A DNA stretch of 64,000 nt, from positions 3,038,001-3,102,000 of the forward strand of contig ML058493.1 in assembly GCA_003013855.2 (NCBI GenBank), written 5' to 3'. Below, piece after piece: positions 9,318 to 21,044 of this stretch. Origin of the DNA: Liriodendron chinense. Taxonomy: Eukaryota > Streptophyta > Magnoliopsida > Magnoliales > Magnoliaceae. The notes beneath the pieces are model-generated. The model was not told the origin of the DNA and did no database searches. It worked only from the letters and a program-made list of their open reading frames with translations. Position 1 is the first letter of the stretch. Every line of letters starts with the position of its first letter. Made by a program: the position numbers and the translations under genes.

Positions 9318-12300
9318 TTGTGTGATTTGTCCTATTGGGAACGTGACCACACAAACAGTCTCCAAACCAAAGGTGGTTTAGTTGGACCACTCTCTGTCCA
9401 TGGACGAGTTAGAAAATACATAGAACTTTGTAAAAGTTTAGGGAGTATGGATCAAACACCGTTAAGGAATACTCCTCCTCCTACTCCAACTACAAACGCA
9501 AATTAAGAGGGAGTAAGAGAGAATGAGGTGCACAATGCTCCTCCAATGAGAGCCCTACGTGATTATTTACAACCGGCCCGTGCTACCACACCCTCGTGCA
9601 TATTTTTCCCACACAATGCCAGGACAATTGATATTAAGTCGGGGGTAATTCAACTTTTACCTAAGTTCCATGGGCTAAATTCCGAGAGTCCATATCTATA
9701 TCTCAAAGAGTTTGATGAGGTAGTTGCTACTTTGTAATATAACAATGTGTCGGAAGATGTAGTAAAATTAAAGCTATTCCCTTTCTCTTTGAAGGAAAGA
9801 GCTAAAACATGGCTTCACTCTCTTAGACCAAGGTCGATTGGGGCATGGATTGAGATTACCCGGGAGTTTTTGAAAAAATTCTTCCCGGCTCATAAAACAA
9901 ACACCATTCGACGAGCAATAATGAATTTTTCTGTCAAAGAGAGTGAAACCTTCTTTCAAAGTTGGGAGAGATACAAGGACCTACTTGCTTGTCTACATTA
10001 TGGCTACAAAATATGGCGAATCATAAGCTTCTTCTATGAAAGATTGAACTCGAATATGCGCCAATTTGTAGAGATGATGTGTAATGGCGAGTTTATGAGC
10101 AAAGATCCCGAGGATGCATGGAGTTACTTAGATATGTTGGTTGAGAATGCCTAATCATGGGATACCTCAGAGAAGTCTAGTAACCTCAAGAGTCCTCAAT
10201 AAAAGGAGACGGAGGGATCTACATCCTTAAGGAAGATGACGATGTTAATGCAAAGATAGCTAGCCTCACAAGGAAGATAGAGGCCATGGAACTTCCAAGT
10301 CCACTGAAGCTATTGAAAATGTGTGTGGAATTTGTACTACTAATGTGCACTCTACGCAAGATTTTTCTACAATCCCTATATTTCAAGAGGTGTTACAAGA
10401 GCAAGTAAATGCCGCATACGGTTATCAACGGCCTTTCAATAGACTGGTAGGTAACACGTACAACTCTGCATGGAAGAACCATCCAAATTTCAGTTGGAGG
10501 AACGGTCCCACGACCAATCCTACCAACTCTCAAGGAGGGCTACCCATGCAAAATATGTCCTCACCTCAATTCTCAATGAAGGATACTTTAAAGGCGTTTA
10601 TGCAAGGACAAACGCAAATCAATCAATCAAATCAGCAAATGTTTTAAGAGCTTAAGGTGTCGGTTGATAAGATTAAGGGACGTTTGAATGCTAGGGAAGG
10701 AAACTTTCCGGCCCAACCTCAGCCCAATCCGAAACAAGCACATGAAATCAGCGCTCCTAATTAATCTCCCTAACCAACATGTGGAGCAAGCAAAATCCAT
10801 CATCACTCTTAAAAGTGGTAAACAAGTGGACAAATCTATTCCGGTGAAGGCCGACAAGCCTAATGATCCGGTAACTTCTAAGAATGAGGATGGATCTAGC
10901 TCAGCCTCACATGAAACGGAACGCGTTTACAAGCCAGTAGCACCATCCACTTCAAGATTGGTAGCTCCAAAACCTCTCCCAAACTCTCACGATATTTTAG
11001 ATGTTTTCAAACAAGTCAAGATAATATTCCTCTACTTGATGCCATTAAACAAATTCCCTCCTATACTAAGTTTCTAAAGGATTTATGCACAACTAAACGC
11101 AAATACAATGTGCAATAAAAGGCTTTTTTGAATGAACAAGTGAGTGTCATTCTCACCTAAAAGACCCCCCCAAAATATAAGGATCCCGGTAGTCCCACAA
11201 TCTCATGTATTATTGGTGATTATCGGATTGATCGTGCATTGCTAGATTTGGGGGCAAGCGTAAACTTGATCCCTTACTCGGTATATGAGCAATTGGGTCT
11301 TGGTGAATTAAAACTCACCAAAACCACGTTGCAACTTGCTGATAGATCCATTCGTGTGCCGAGAGGGGTAGTTAAGGGTGTATTAGTCTAAGTTGACAAA
11401 TTCTACTATCCGGTGTATTTTATTGTCTTGGACATGCAGCCAGTTATGAATACTAGCACTCAAATACCGATAATTTTGAGTCGCCCATTCTTGGCTACAT
11501 CAAACACAATTATAAATTGTTGGAATAGGATTATGCAATTGTCCTTCGGGAACATGATATTAAAGGTGAATGTGTTCCACATGGGCAAAAGGCATAGGGA
11601 TGATGATGATGATGTCCATGAGGTAGACTTTATTGAGTCCATTGTAGAAGATGAGTTCTTTTTAAAACAGAATTTTGATCCTCTAGAAATTCTTTGCTTT
11701 AATCCCTTTGAGGATTGGAACGATGATGATGATCCTCATGAAATAAACATGATAGAATCAACTGAAGAAGGGGAGCTTTTCCAACCTACTCCACCTAAAA
11801 GTTTGGAGACATGTTTGACACGCTCCAAGGATGGATTCAATTTTATTGTTAATGGGGCCTTGGATGTGCCAACTTATGAAAGTTTACTTGACAAGTCACC
11901 AATTTCTGATTTACACAAAATTATTATGCAGGAATTAGAAGAATTTGTGCTTGAGTTGCCTACAAAGAGGCCAAATTCTAAAAGTGTAGAGGTTGAAGAC
12001 CCACTTCAACCTACACAAAAGTCTGAGAAAGAGGAAGACGTGAAGGGTCTAAATCTGAAAACTTCCTACCCTGAGGTCTCCTACACTCTAGAGAAGTGTT
12101 TGACTTATTTTGAAAATTGAGATGACTCCATGATTAAGGACATAGTGCATGCCATGAGGGAGACCCCTCCGGTGCCTGAAAAGCTTCATTCCACAGAGTG
12201 CCAAACAAAAAAATTGATTGTGGAAACACCGATGAAAGTTGATTATGTGGAGACCATCCCAATTTGTGTGATGGAAGTCTCCACATCTCTTTGGTGTGTT

Positions 12301-12611
12301 CAAACCAAAGAACACTTCTGGGATGACCCATATTTTACAAATTTTTGCCCAGAGAAGATGGAAAGGAGATCCATATTCACTAATTTCCAATCAATGCAAT
12401 TCTCCTTTCCTAGTACATGTGACAATGTTATTGAGAAACCCGCTGAATTTTTCAGTAGGATTTTCAATGGGTTATAATGGTTGATGTCATCAGTGTACTT
12501 TTCAAAGCGGGATGGTGGATATTTCTATTGAAAAATTTGTTACACTACTTGATGATCCTGCTCAACTTTGTTTTTTTAGACGTTATAATGAGGATTGATC
12601 TCCTAGTCTGA
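9318..12611 (+). pseudogene. Gag-protease pseudogene of element B
   Basis: Colinear with the gag-protease of A from MCDLSYWERDHTNSL to the shared LLV-stop. Gag domain, a zinc-knuckle region (CGICTTNVHSTQD, last Cys lost to Phe), protease with LLDLGASVNLIP, and acidic tail are all recognisable. The frame is broken by at least eight stops relative to A. Seven are CAA to TAA (9735, 10152, 10200, 10645, 11116, 11158, 11389) and one is TGG to TGA (12118). There are also frameshifts (for example near 10280, 11030 and 12130). No RT or integrase follows. It cannot make a full product. Confidence 0.85.
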
Positions 12612-13765
12612 TGGAGATTCTCTTTCCAAAAGGATAGATAATGTTTTGTTTATTGCTTTAAGTAGGATTAGGTTTAGTTTGTTTTCTGTTTTAATTTATT
12701 GCTTTAGTACATTTAGTTGTCGGAGTTGTAGACTTCCATGATCGACTCTATCAAGTACTCTTGTTCTCACTTTCTTTTATTTTATCATTGCTCTCATGTT
12801 ATTGCTCATTGCATATCTTTTACATTGAGGACAATGCCAGATTTGGTTGGGGGGTGAGATTCCTAGATGAATTTAGTACTTTGTGACATTTCGAGCAAAC
12901 TGTGTATATTTTTTCAATTTTTTAGAAATTTGAAGACTCTTTTGGAAAACGTTGTTTCCATTCATTCGGGATGATACGAGTACGAGAAAAGGAGATATGA
13001 AGTGATTGGTGTTAAAGCTTTGAATTACCTCTAATATAATAGTTTTCTATGTGAATTCCCCTATTTATATGATCGATAGAAAATTTGAACACTTTTGAAC
13101 CTAGTTCACGTTACACGATTCTCATGGGTTAAAGGGGTTATGTAGATTTGTATATTGGTTAGACTTGGATCTAAGGTGTTAAGGAACCAAGCCAGGGAAC
13201 TTTGTCCATCTTTGTTCATGTGAAAAGAAAAGAAAAGAACGAAAGATAAGGATTTCTAAAAATCCTAGATAATATTAAAAGGAAAAGAAAATATGGCTAT
13301 ATATTGAATATACGTTGAAAAATTCCGAAAAAGGGCTACTAATTACCAACCAAGGGATGGTCTACCCGTAACCAAAGTTGGAAATGGGAAGTAGAGTGAA
13401 AGCCGTCGAAGGAACGGTAAAACAAATTCTTGTCATAGGCATTTGGTTAATCTGTACACCTTGAGATCCTTAGTTTCGCTAATCTATGAAGAAGGTAATC
13501 CTAGAAATTCATGAGATGAACATTCACTATGCACACTAGGTTAAACTTGTTCGGATTCTTCTATTTATCAATCAATCAGTGGGAATTCTATGTGAACACT
13601 TGTTATGTTTAGGGAGTTTAGGATTTCAACTTCTACCACCCAATTTTTCTGAATTTTGCACTTGTGTGTCTTGAAGTGTATAAAAGCATAGTTTCCGGAA
13701 GAGAATTGGGTTTTGGAAAGTTGAATTCGTTTCACGCATGTTTTGCTTGGGACTAGCAAAATGCT
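12612..13765 (+). other. Element B 3' untranslated region
   Basis: Holds the family motif cattgaggacaatg (12823-12836), the first PPT-like ggttggggggtg (about 12845-12856) and the conserved block accaagggatggtctacccg near 13349. No convincing coding sequence. Confidence 0.65.
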
Positions 13766-13777
13766 GGTTGGGGGGTG
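13766..13777 (+). promoter_or_regulatory. Polypurine tract of element B
   Basis: GGTTGGGGGGTG, preceded by gcaaaatgct, exactly as in C and D, and directly before the 3' LTR. Confidence 0.75.
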
Positions 13778-14185
13778 TTTTGAGCTTTGAATTGTGCATA
13801 TTCTAACCCCAATTCATCACACATTATGCATGGTTTATATGTTTAAAGACTAATCTAATACATGTTTTTGTGTTTATAGGAATGAGAGAAAGACTTCACC
13901 AAAATGATGATTAAAGACACTCCTAATATGAATTGAAGACCAAAGAAAAGAAGCAAGAAGAAGAGGAAAAGAAAAGAAAAGAGATCACTTTAGTCGATTG
14001 ATCGGTTGACTTGACCGATTGATCGCCAGAGTAGTCGATTGATCTGCTGGCCTGGCTGATTGATCGGTGAAACTGCATGTATTGCTGGACTGAAAGATGG
14101 ATGGTCGATTGATTGGTTGCTCAAACCGATTGATCGCCTATAATGCAGAAATTCTAGAATGTTGCTGGACAAAAAAGAGTGCAAT
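13778..14185 (+). repeat. Element B 3' LTR, truncated
   Basis: Starts ttttgagctttg (the TG terminus mutated to TT by comparison with tgttgagctc in C). It has the polypurine stretch and the cgattgatcg dyad array (13993-14150), then stops at gtgcaat, where B's 5' LTR continues caattgatcg. The break coincides with a CACTA-like terminus. Confidence 0.8.
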
Positions 14186-14862
14186 CATTACGTGAAAATT
14201 TGATGGTTCGTGCAGTACGGTCCACAACAGTCAGTGACAATTGTTCTGATTGGAATATTCAACTGCTATAAACCGTCGAAAATAATTTGACGGTCCATGT
14301 CATTCTAAACAGAATAGTCGACTGCTAAAAACCGTCGAAAATAATTCGACAATCCGTCGCTCTGGGTGAAATTATAGAAATTTCTTACGGTCCTAGACAA
14401 TGGAGAAATTGAAAAGACGGTCCTAAACCGTCAAATTGATGTTTGTACATAAACCTGCATTTTGTGAGGGTTGTACCCCAATAATCCTCTAGACCTGTAA
14501 ATTCATAAATAATTTACAAAACCACAACATTTACCACCAACACAATACAACTACAATCCTCTACAGCCACAATACATAACTACCATAATACATAATACAA
14601 CCACAATCCTTTACAACCACAAACCAATACAACTACAAACCTGAACTACAATCCTTCACAACCACAATTTGATAAACCTGTAATATACAATTCATAAATA
14701 ATTTATAAAACCACAACATACAACCACAATCAGGTGGGCCTGACTCGCACAATTATTTAGCAACAGCCTTGTCTAGTAATTTACCTGGGGCACACGTGCC
14801 AACTAGGCCATTACGTGAAATTTCTACATGGTGCATGAGATGGCCTCCACTGTGAAGATATC
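14186..14862 (+). other. Left CACTA-like terminal region
   Basis: Starts CATTACGTGAAAATTTGATG. About 230 bp of subterminal repeats follow, mostly ccgtcgaaaa and gacggtcc in both orientations, the protein-binding architecture typical of CACTA ends. 14515-14735 is a degenerate array of acaaccacaa units. A second CATTACGTGAAATTT in the same orientation lies at 14809, so two related ends may be nested. The right edge is the target site of the C/D array. Confidence 0.55.
14858..14862. repeat. Target-site duplication of the C/D tandem element (left copy)
   Basis: atatc immediately before LTR 1, with an identical atatc at 28738-28742 immediately after LTR 3. The 5-bp length is typical of Ty3/gypsy integrase. 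Confidence 0.9.
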
Positions 14863-16444
14863 TGTTGAGCTCTTAATCGTGGATATTTTAACCCCAATTC
14901 ATCACTCATTATGCAAGGTTTTCATGATTTAAAGACTAATCTAATGCATGATTTTATGGTTGTAGGAATGAGAGGGACTCCGCCCAATTAAAGATTAAAA
15001 AGATCTCTTCAAGAGCCTTTGAATGAAGGCCCAAGGTGGACCAAAGAAGAAAGAAGAAAGAGAGAAAAGAGAAGAAAGAAAAGAAGAAAAAGAAGAAAAC
15101 AATCAAGGGCCGACCGGTGGTCGGCCCTGGACCGGTCGGCCGACCTGCCAGCCCCTGTGAAGAATGCAGGACAAAGGACCTGTTGGTCCGACCAGCCTTG
15201 ATCGGTCGGCCGACGGGTCGGCGACCCTATTGAACTCCCTGGATGCTTAATCAATATAGTCCGACCGGCCCTGACCGGTCGGCCAACAGGTCTGATGGTC
15301 CCCTGTGCACGCTGGACTGAAGGGATAAGCAGTCTGACCGGTCGTGACCGTTCGGCCAAGCCAGTCCGACCGGTCGGCCACATGCAAAGGTAGCGTGATT
15401 TCTATTCTGGGCTCCGAATTTTTCTGCGCACTGTGTATCCTTACGCAATTTTTAGATGATTCGACCCAGCAAAGCTTCCCTACTATAAAAGGACACCTAG
15501 GGATCGTTCCTAGGGCAGCTTAGAAGGGATTAAGCACGGTGGGAGACGGTGGAAGTCGATTTCGGAGTTCTACAACTCCTCCTAGTTTGCTTTCTAGTTT
15601 TTATGTTTTTTTTAGTTGTTTCATGCTTCCTTGGATCATGAACGGCTAAACCTCTTAGCTAGGGCTAAGAGGTGGAGCTTGTAGTGAATCTAAGATGTTT
15701 CAATTCGATTGATTTGGTTTTAAGTTGGATTTCTATTGAAGAACAATGGTTTGAAGTTTAATTCAAGTACTAAGTAGTTTTTCTTAGTCTTATGATGACT
15801 CATGGATGTTTGGAAGAATTGCTTGAGTTCTTAATTGTTGTGAACTAGTCTATACCTATATGATCTGAGGAATTTGAATACGCTCTAGATTTATGATCTT
15901 CATGTGGGAACTTTATACCAAGCCTACTTTTCTGAAAATTCTGAAGTATGTGAGAATGTGTATGTGATTTGAATCAAGTTCAAATCATGATCTAGTTTTG
16001 TCTTGTGACAGGATTTAATGATAGTTATGATTGTGATCGTAACCTATTGGAATTGGGACTGACCTATGCAATTGAGTATGCTCGTCCTAGCTTGCATTGA
16101 GTGAATCATATACATGGATCATATATATGAAAGGTTGTTTGGTTTAACTGTTCTATCATCCTACTAGATAGAACTTAATTTCGATTCTAGTTGAGAAAGT
16201 GAAAAACCACAGCGAATTGAGCATCAAGGATTGCTACAAGTGGATCCTTGAACCCCTAGTGCCTTTTATTAATTGATTACCTTCAGTTTAATTCAACATT
16301 ACTATTTACGTCAAATCTGTTTGTTAGCTCTTTAGTAGAACTATTGGAAGTGTTTTGTGGATTCCTACATAAGACCTTGTGGATCGACCTCGGTCTTACC
16401 AAGATTATTACTACATCGCAACCCTACACTTGGGGAAACGAACA
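14863..16444 (+). repeat. LTR 1 of the tandem element (5' LTR of C)
   Basis: Runs from tgttgagctc to gaaaca-type terminus aacgaaca. It includes a purine-rich (gaagaaa)n stretch at about 15040-15100, the GACCGGTC palindrome array (15111-15380), TATA at 15484 and the conserved U5 motif gatcgacctcggtcttacc. Confidence 0.9.
15484..15491 (+). promoter_or_regulatory. TATA box of LTR 1
   Basis: TATAAAAG followed by gacacctaggg. Identical cores occur in LTR 2 (21687-21694) and LTR 3 (27777-27784). It lies about 100 bp downstream of the GACCGGTC array. Confidence 0.7.
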
Positions 16445-16450
16445 TGTTTT

Positions 16451-16467
16451 TGGCACCGTTAACGGGG
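16451..16467 (+). other. Primer-binding site of body C (tRNA-Asp, degraded)
   Basis: TGGCACCGTTAACGGGG differs at three positions from the tRNA-Asp complement; body D keeps it exactly. Confidence 0.8.
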
Positions 16468-16995
16468 ACTTTTACGGTTTTTTACAAAATTTCTGAAAAT
16501 GGTATCTATTTAGGATTTTTTTTTTAGACTCTTGTACTAAGTTTGTTTTGTTTTTTTATTTTTCTTTTACAGGGATTTTTAGGAAGTTGAAGAAGAAGTA
16601 GGCATCTTAAGTTCTCAAATCAGGTTCTATCTTTCTAACCTTACTCTTCCTCTTCTCAAATTCATTCCTACCATATTTGTCTCTCGTAGAGTGGGTGGAG
16701 ACTCCTTTTTGGATCTCTGATAGGTAGGCCCTGTGCCGCCTTGATTCCTATTGGTTGGCACTGCCGTCTTGGATCACCTTGTGCTCAGAGATTTCTCTTC
16801 TCACGTCTACTCATCTTTCTTCTTTTTCTGCACTTTTCTCAAAAGATTCAAAGAGTGGGTGAGGAGTTCTCTGAACCCCTATTGACCAGGAGAAATCGGT
16901 CTCTACCCTTGCTTCTGGCCTAGCCATTGCAAGACACCTTTTGCTTCGATCTTAGAGAAGAGTAAAGAAAGGAAGGAAGAATTCTTCTTTCTTTT
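16468..16995 (+). other. Leader of body C
   Basis: Untranslated leader, nearly identical to D's leader (22673-23196). It is T-rich and includes ctcctttttggatctctgat at about 16702. No conserved ORF. Confidence 0.6.
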
Positions 16996-19920
16996 TTGCT
17001 CCATACTTTTAGGATTTGCATGCCACATTGGGCTCGAGATTCCAATAACCGACTCATTAGTGAAGGGGGAATAGTTGAAGGAATTGACAGAGAACCACGT
17101 GCTAGGAGACATCTAAATTCTCCAATTTTGTCTGAAAGTATGGCTGTAAATCAACCCAATCCTATGGCCAATCAAAATCTGAGCCAAAACCAAACCGAAA
17201 CGAGAGAGAATGTGGTTGAGAATGTTCCCCGACCAAGAACATTACGTGAGTACTTGCAACCAACAAGAATAAGCACTCCCTCATGCATAGTTTTTCCACA
17301 AAATGCAGGGAACGTAGATTTGAAACCGGGAGTAATCCAACTCCTTCCGAGATTCCATGGATTAGACAGTGAAAGTGCCTATCAACAGCTTAAGAAATTT
17401 GATGAGGTAATAACCACTATGCACTTTGCAAACATAACTGATTATGTGGTTAGGCTTAAATTATTTCCTTTTACCCTTAAAGATAAAGCTAAAGCTTGGC
17501 TTCATGCATTAAGGCCAAGATCAATCGGCACATGGACTGATATGCATAGGGAGTTCATTAAAAAGTTCTTCCCTATTCACAAAACGAACATGTTGAGGCG
17601 CCTTATCATGAATTTTGCTCAAAAGGCGGATGAGACCTTCTTCCAATGTTGGGAGAGGTTTAAGGACTTGTTAAATGCATGCCCACATCATGGCTATGAA
17701 ATTTGGCGGGTTATAAGCTTTTTCTATGAAGGACTGACTACACCCATGCGCCAATTTGTAGAAATGATGTGTAGTGGGGAGTTCATGAATAAGGAAGCCG
17801 AGGAAGTATGGGACTATTTGGAGGAATTGGTTGAGAATGCACAGTCTTGGGATACATCTAAATCAACAAATTCCAAGACTAGCCAACAAAAGGAAAAAAT
17901 GAGGAATTTATGTCCAATCAGAAGATAATAGCATAAGTGCACGCGTGGCTAGCCTCACAAGAAAAGTCGAGGCCATGGAATTAAAGAAAGGAGAGACGAT
18001 CAACTCAAAAGACGTTGAAACAGTTTGTGGGATTTGTGCCGGAAATCAACATGCAACACAAGATTGCCCTGCAATTTCAACATTCCAAGACATCATATAA
18101 GAACAATCAAATGCCATAAACAGTAATCAACGACCATTTAGTGCTCCAAACTCAAACACGTATGATTCTAGTTGGAAGAACCATCTCAACTTTAGTTGGA
18201 GGAATGGACCCACTGCGAATGTAAGCAATACTCCTCAAGCTCAACCTTTACTAGGTCCATCCCTAGTCATTACACCGAAAGCTACACTAGAGGAGATGTT
18301 GGGTGCATTTGTATCGGTTCAGGCTGAGTATAATAAGATTAATTCTCTGAAAATAGATGGGTTCATGCAAGAGCAATTGAAATTTAATCAAAATACAACT
18401 CAAGCCATCAATGACTTGAAAACCTCAATGGATAAGGTTGAATCTCACCTCAGTGTTAGGGAGAGGCACACTTCCTGCCCAACCTCTTCCTAACCTAAAG
18501 ACCTAATTTGAGATACAAGACGCAAGCTCATCCTCCCAACATATGGAGCATGTTCAAGCTATCGCCACTTTGCGAAGTAGGAAAATAATTGATAAATCTA
18601 ATCCGATGAAGGCCCCAAAGCCTAAAATTTTCAAAGACGATGATAGCCCGAACAACACTCAACAAGAGAAACAATCGGAAAGGCAATACAAGCCGGTTGC
18701 CCTGTTTCCCCAAATGTTTATTTCACTTAAACCTTTAGACAAAAACCAAGAATTTTTGGAGGTTTTTAAGCAAGTCAAGATCAACATTCCATTGTTGGAT
18801 GCCATTAAACAAATACCGTCATATGCTAAGTTTTTTAAGAATCTTTGTACGATAAAAAGAAAAATACATGTGCAAAAGAAGGCATTTTTTGATAGAAAAT
18901 GTAAGCGCTATTATAAATCACGGGATGCCCAAGAAATACAAAGATCCTGGTAGTCTGATAATATCATGCATAATTGGAGACTACCGGGTGAAGCATGCTT
19001 TACTTGATCTAGGAGAAAATGTGAACTTAATACCCTTTTCGGTATATGAACAATTGGGCTTAGGTGAATTAAAACCCACCAAAACCACATTACAACTTGC
19101 TGACCGATCGATTCGTATTCCGAGAGGGGCGACTGAGGACGTTCTTGTGCAAGTTGACAAGGTCTACTACTCGGTGGACTTTATTGTCTTGGACATAGGA
19201 CCCATGGTTAATATTGGCCCTCAAATTCCTGTTATACTTGGCCACCCATTCCTAGCTACATCAAATGCTATCATCAAATGTAGGAGTGGGGTCATAGAAA
19301 TGTCTTTTGGCAATATGACGATTGAGTTGAATGCTTTCAATATTGACAACCAGCAAGAGGATGAAGATGAAGAGGTCCATGAAATAAACATGATCAATTC
19401 TATTGTGGAAGACGCGTTCTTTTCAACTGTTTACTCCAATCACTTAGAAGAAGATGTGACCTACTCTCTTGATAAGAATGTTGATGTGATAGGGGATGTA
19501 GTCGCACTTTTAGAGTCAGTATCGGCATATAACGTTAGCCAAGAGAAGGATGTGGAAACAACACTTTGTTGTGCTGAGAAATCAATTCATATTTCCACAC
19601 CTCTATGGATCATGCATACCGAACTCTACCAACCCTGGGATGATCCATACTTGCAAAATCAATGCCCAGGAAAATCTGGATGGAGAAGTTTTTTCTGACA
19701 AATATGATGCTGTCTCCTCTTATACATGTCGTGAAAACATTAAGGAACCCGCTGAAATTCTTTTTTGAAATTTTCAGTAGCTTATCTGGATCACTCACAC
19801 ACATGTATATTGTAACGCAGGATATTGGATGACGTTATTGCAAAACCTTTTGATCCATCTAATGATTCTGCTTGACTTTATGCTTTTGGACGAGTTGTTG
19901 GAATTGATCTCCTAGTCTGA
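16996..19920 (+). pseudogene. Gag-protease pseudogene of body C
   Basis: Gag domain (310-codon first frame, 16996-17928), with KLFPFTLKDKAKAWLHALRP and FFPIHKTNMLRRLIMNF. Past a frameshift near 17900 come an intact zinc knuckle CGICAGNQHATQDC (about 18034), a linker, a protease frame (18868-19698) and the tail ending at the family LLV-stop. Stops at 18098 and 18504 are CAA to TAA; body D keeps CAA at both. The protease signature is damaged (LLDLGENVNLIP where D has DLGAS), so activity is unlikely even if expressed. Confidence 0.85.
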
Positions 19921-21044
19921 TGGAGGTATAGAGCAGTTAGGATTAGGATTTTGTTGCTTTTGTTTACTTTTTCTTAGGTTTGTTAGAAGGAGGTAGAATT
20001 CCACTTTTCATTCTCTCAGGTACTATCATCCCCCACTCCCTTTTATTTTTAGAATTGCTCCCATGTTTTGCTCAATTGAACATCTTTTACATTGAGGACA
20101 ATGCAAGATTTGGTTGGGGGGTGTAGAATCCCTAGGATGAATCTAGTGTTTTGTAACATCTCGACCAATTATGTAGGAATTTTTTCGATTTTTCTAAAAT
20201 TTCAAAACTCTTTTAGAAAACCTTACTGCTATGCATTCGAGATGATACGAGCATAAGAGGAGGAGATACGAAGTGTATGATGTTGTAAGTCTTGAACTTC
20301 TCTTAGCATAATGGTTTTATATGTGACTTCCCTTATTTATGTGATCGATAGAAAATTTGAACACTCTTATACCTAGTTCACATTACACGATTTTCATGGG
20401 GTGAAAAGACTGTGATTTCTGGATTAGCTAGACTTTGCTTTAAGGTGTTGAGAAATCAAGCCGGGATACTCTGTCCATTCTTGTCCATGGGAAAACAACG
20501 AAAGATATGAATTTCTAAAAATCCTATCTAATTTAAAAGAAAAAGAAAAAGGAAGGATGAAATTGGAAATGATGGAAAAATGGTGGAAAATTTCGATTAG
20601 GGCTACCTATTACCAACCGGGGGATGGTCTACCCGTAACCAAAGCCGGAAATGGGACGTAGTGTGAAAGCCGTCGGAAGGATAGTAAGACAAATTCCTGT
20701 CTTTGGCTTGTTGTTGCTCTATATTCCTTGAGATCTATAGTCTAGTTGATCTAGGAAGAAGATAATCTTGGAAACTCATGAGATGAATTTTCACGAATGC
20801 ACACTAGGTTGAATTTGTTCAAGTTCTTATATTTATTAAACAATCAACTGAAATTTCATATGAACACTTATTATGTTTTGAAAGTCTATGGTTTCAACCT
20901 CTGTCACCTAATTTTTCTAAATCTTACACTTGTGTGTCTTGGGATGTATAGAAGAATGGTTTCTAAAGGAGAGTTGAGTTTGGAGAATGAAACTTGTTTC
21001 ACGCATGTTTTGCTTGGGACTAGCAAAATGTTGGTTGGGGGGTG
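19921..21044 (+). other. 3' untranslated region and PPT of body C
   Basis: Contains cattgaggacaatg (20090-20103), the first PPT-like ggttggggggtg (about 20111-20122), the conserved accgggggatggtctacccg block near 20617, and the true PPT ggttggggggtg (21033-21044) touching LTR 2. Confidence 0.75.

Larger units (their letters stand above)
1..14185 (+). mobile_element. Element B: Athila-like gag-protease retrotransposon, split by element A
   Basis: Plus-strand LTR retrotransposon whose 5' LTR starts left of the window. The order is 5' LTR part 1 (1-760), inserted element A, 5' LTR part 2 (8627-9026), PBS, leader, gag-protease pseudogene (9318-12611), 3' untranslated region, PPT, and a truncated 3' LTR (13778-14185). 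The LTR identity is shown by matching 1-60 with 14105-14185 (gattgatcgcc, then ggacaaaaaagagtgcaat). No reverse transcriptase or integrase follows the protease, so B is non-autonomous, like A, C and D. Its 3' LTR stops exactly where a CACTA-like terminus begins. Confidence 0.85.

Noticed and set aside
15009..15383. Minus-strand ORF of 124 codons in LTR 1
   Set aside because: Produced by the stop-poor GACCGGTC array; equivalents in LTR 2 and 3 are in changed frames.
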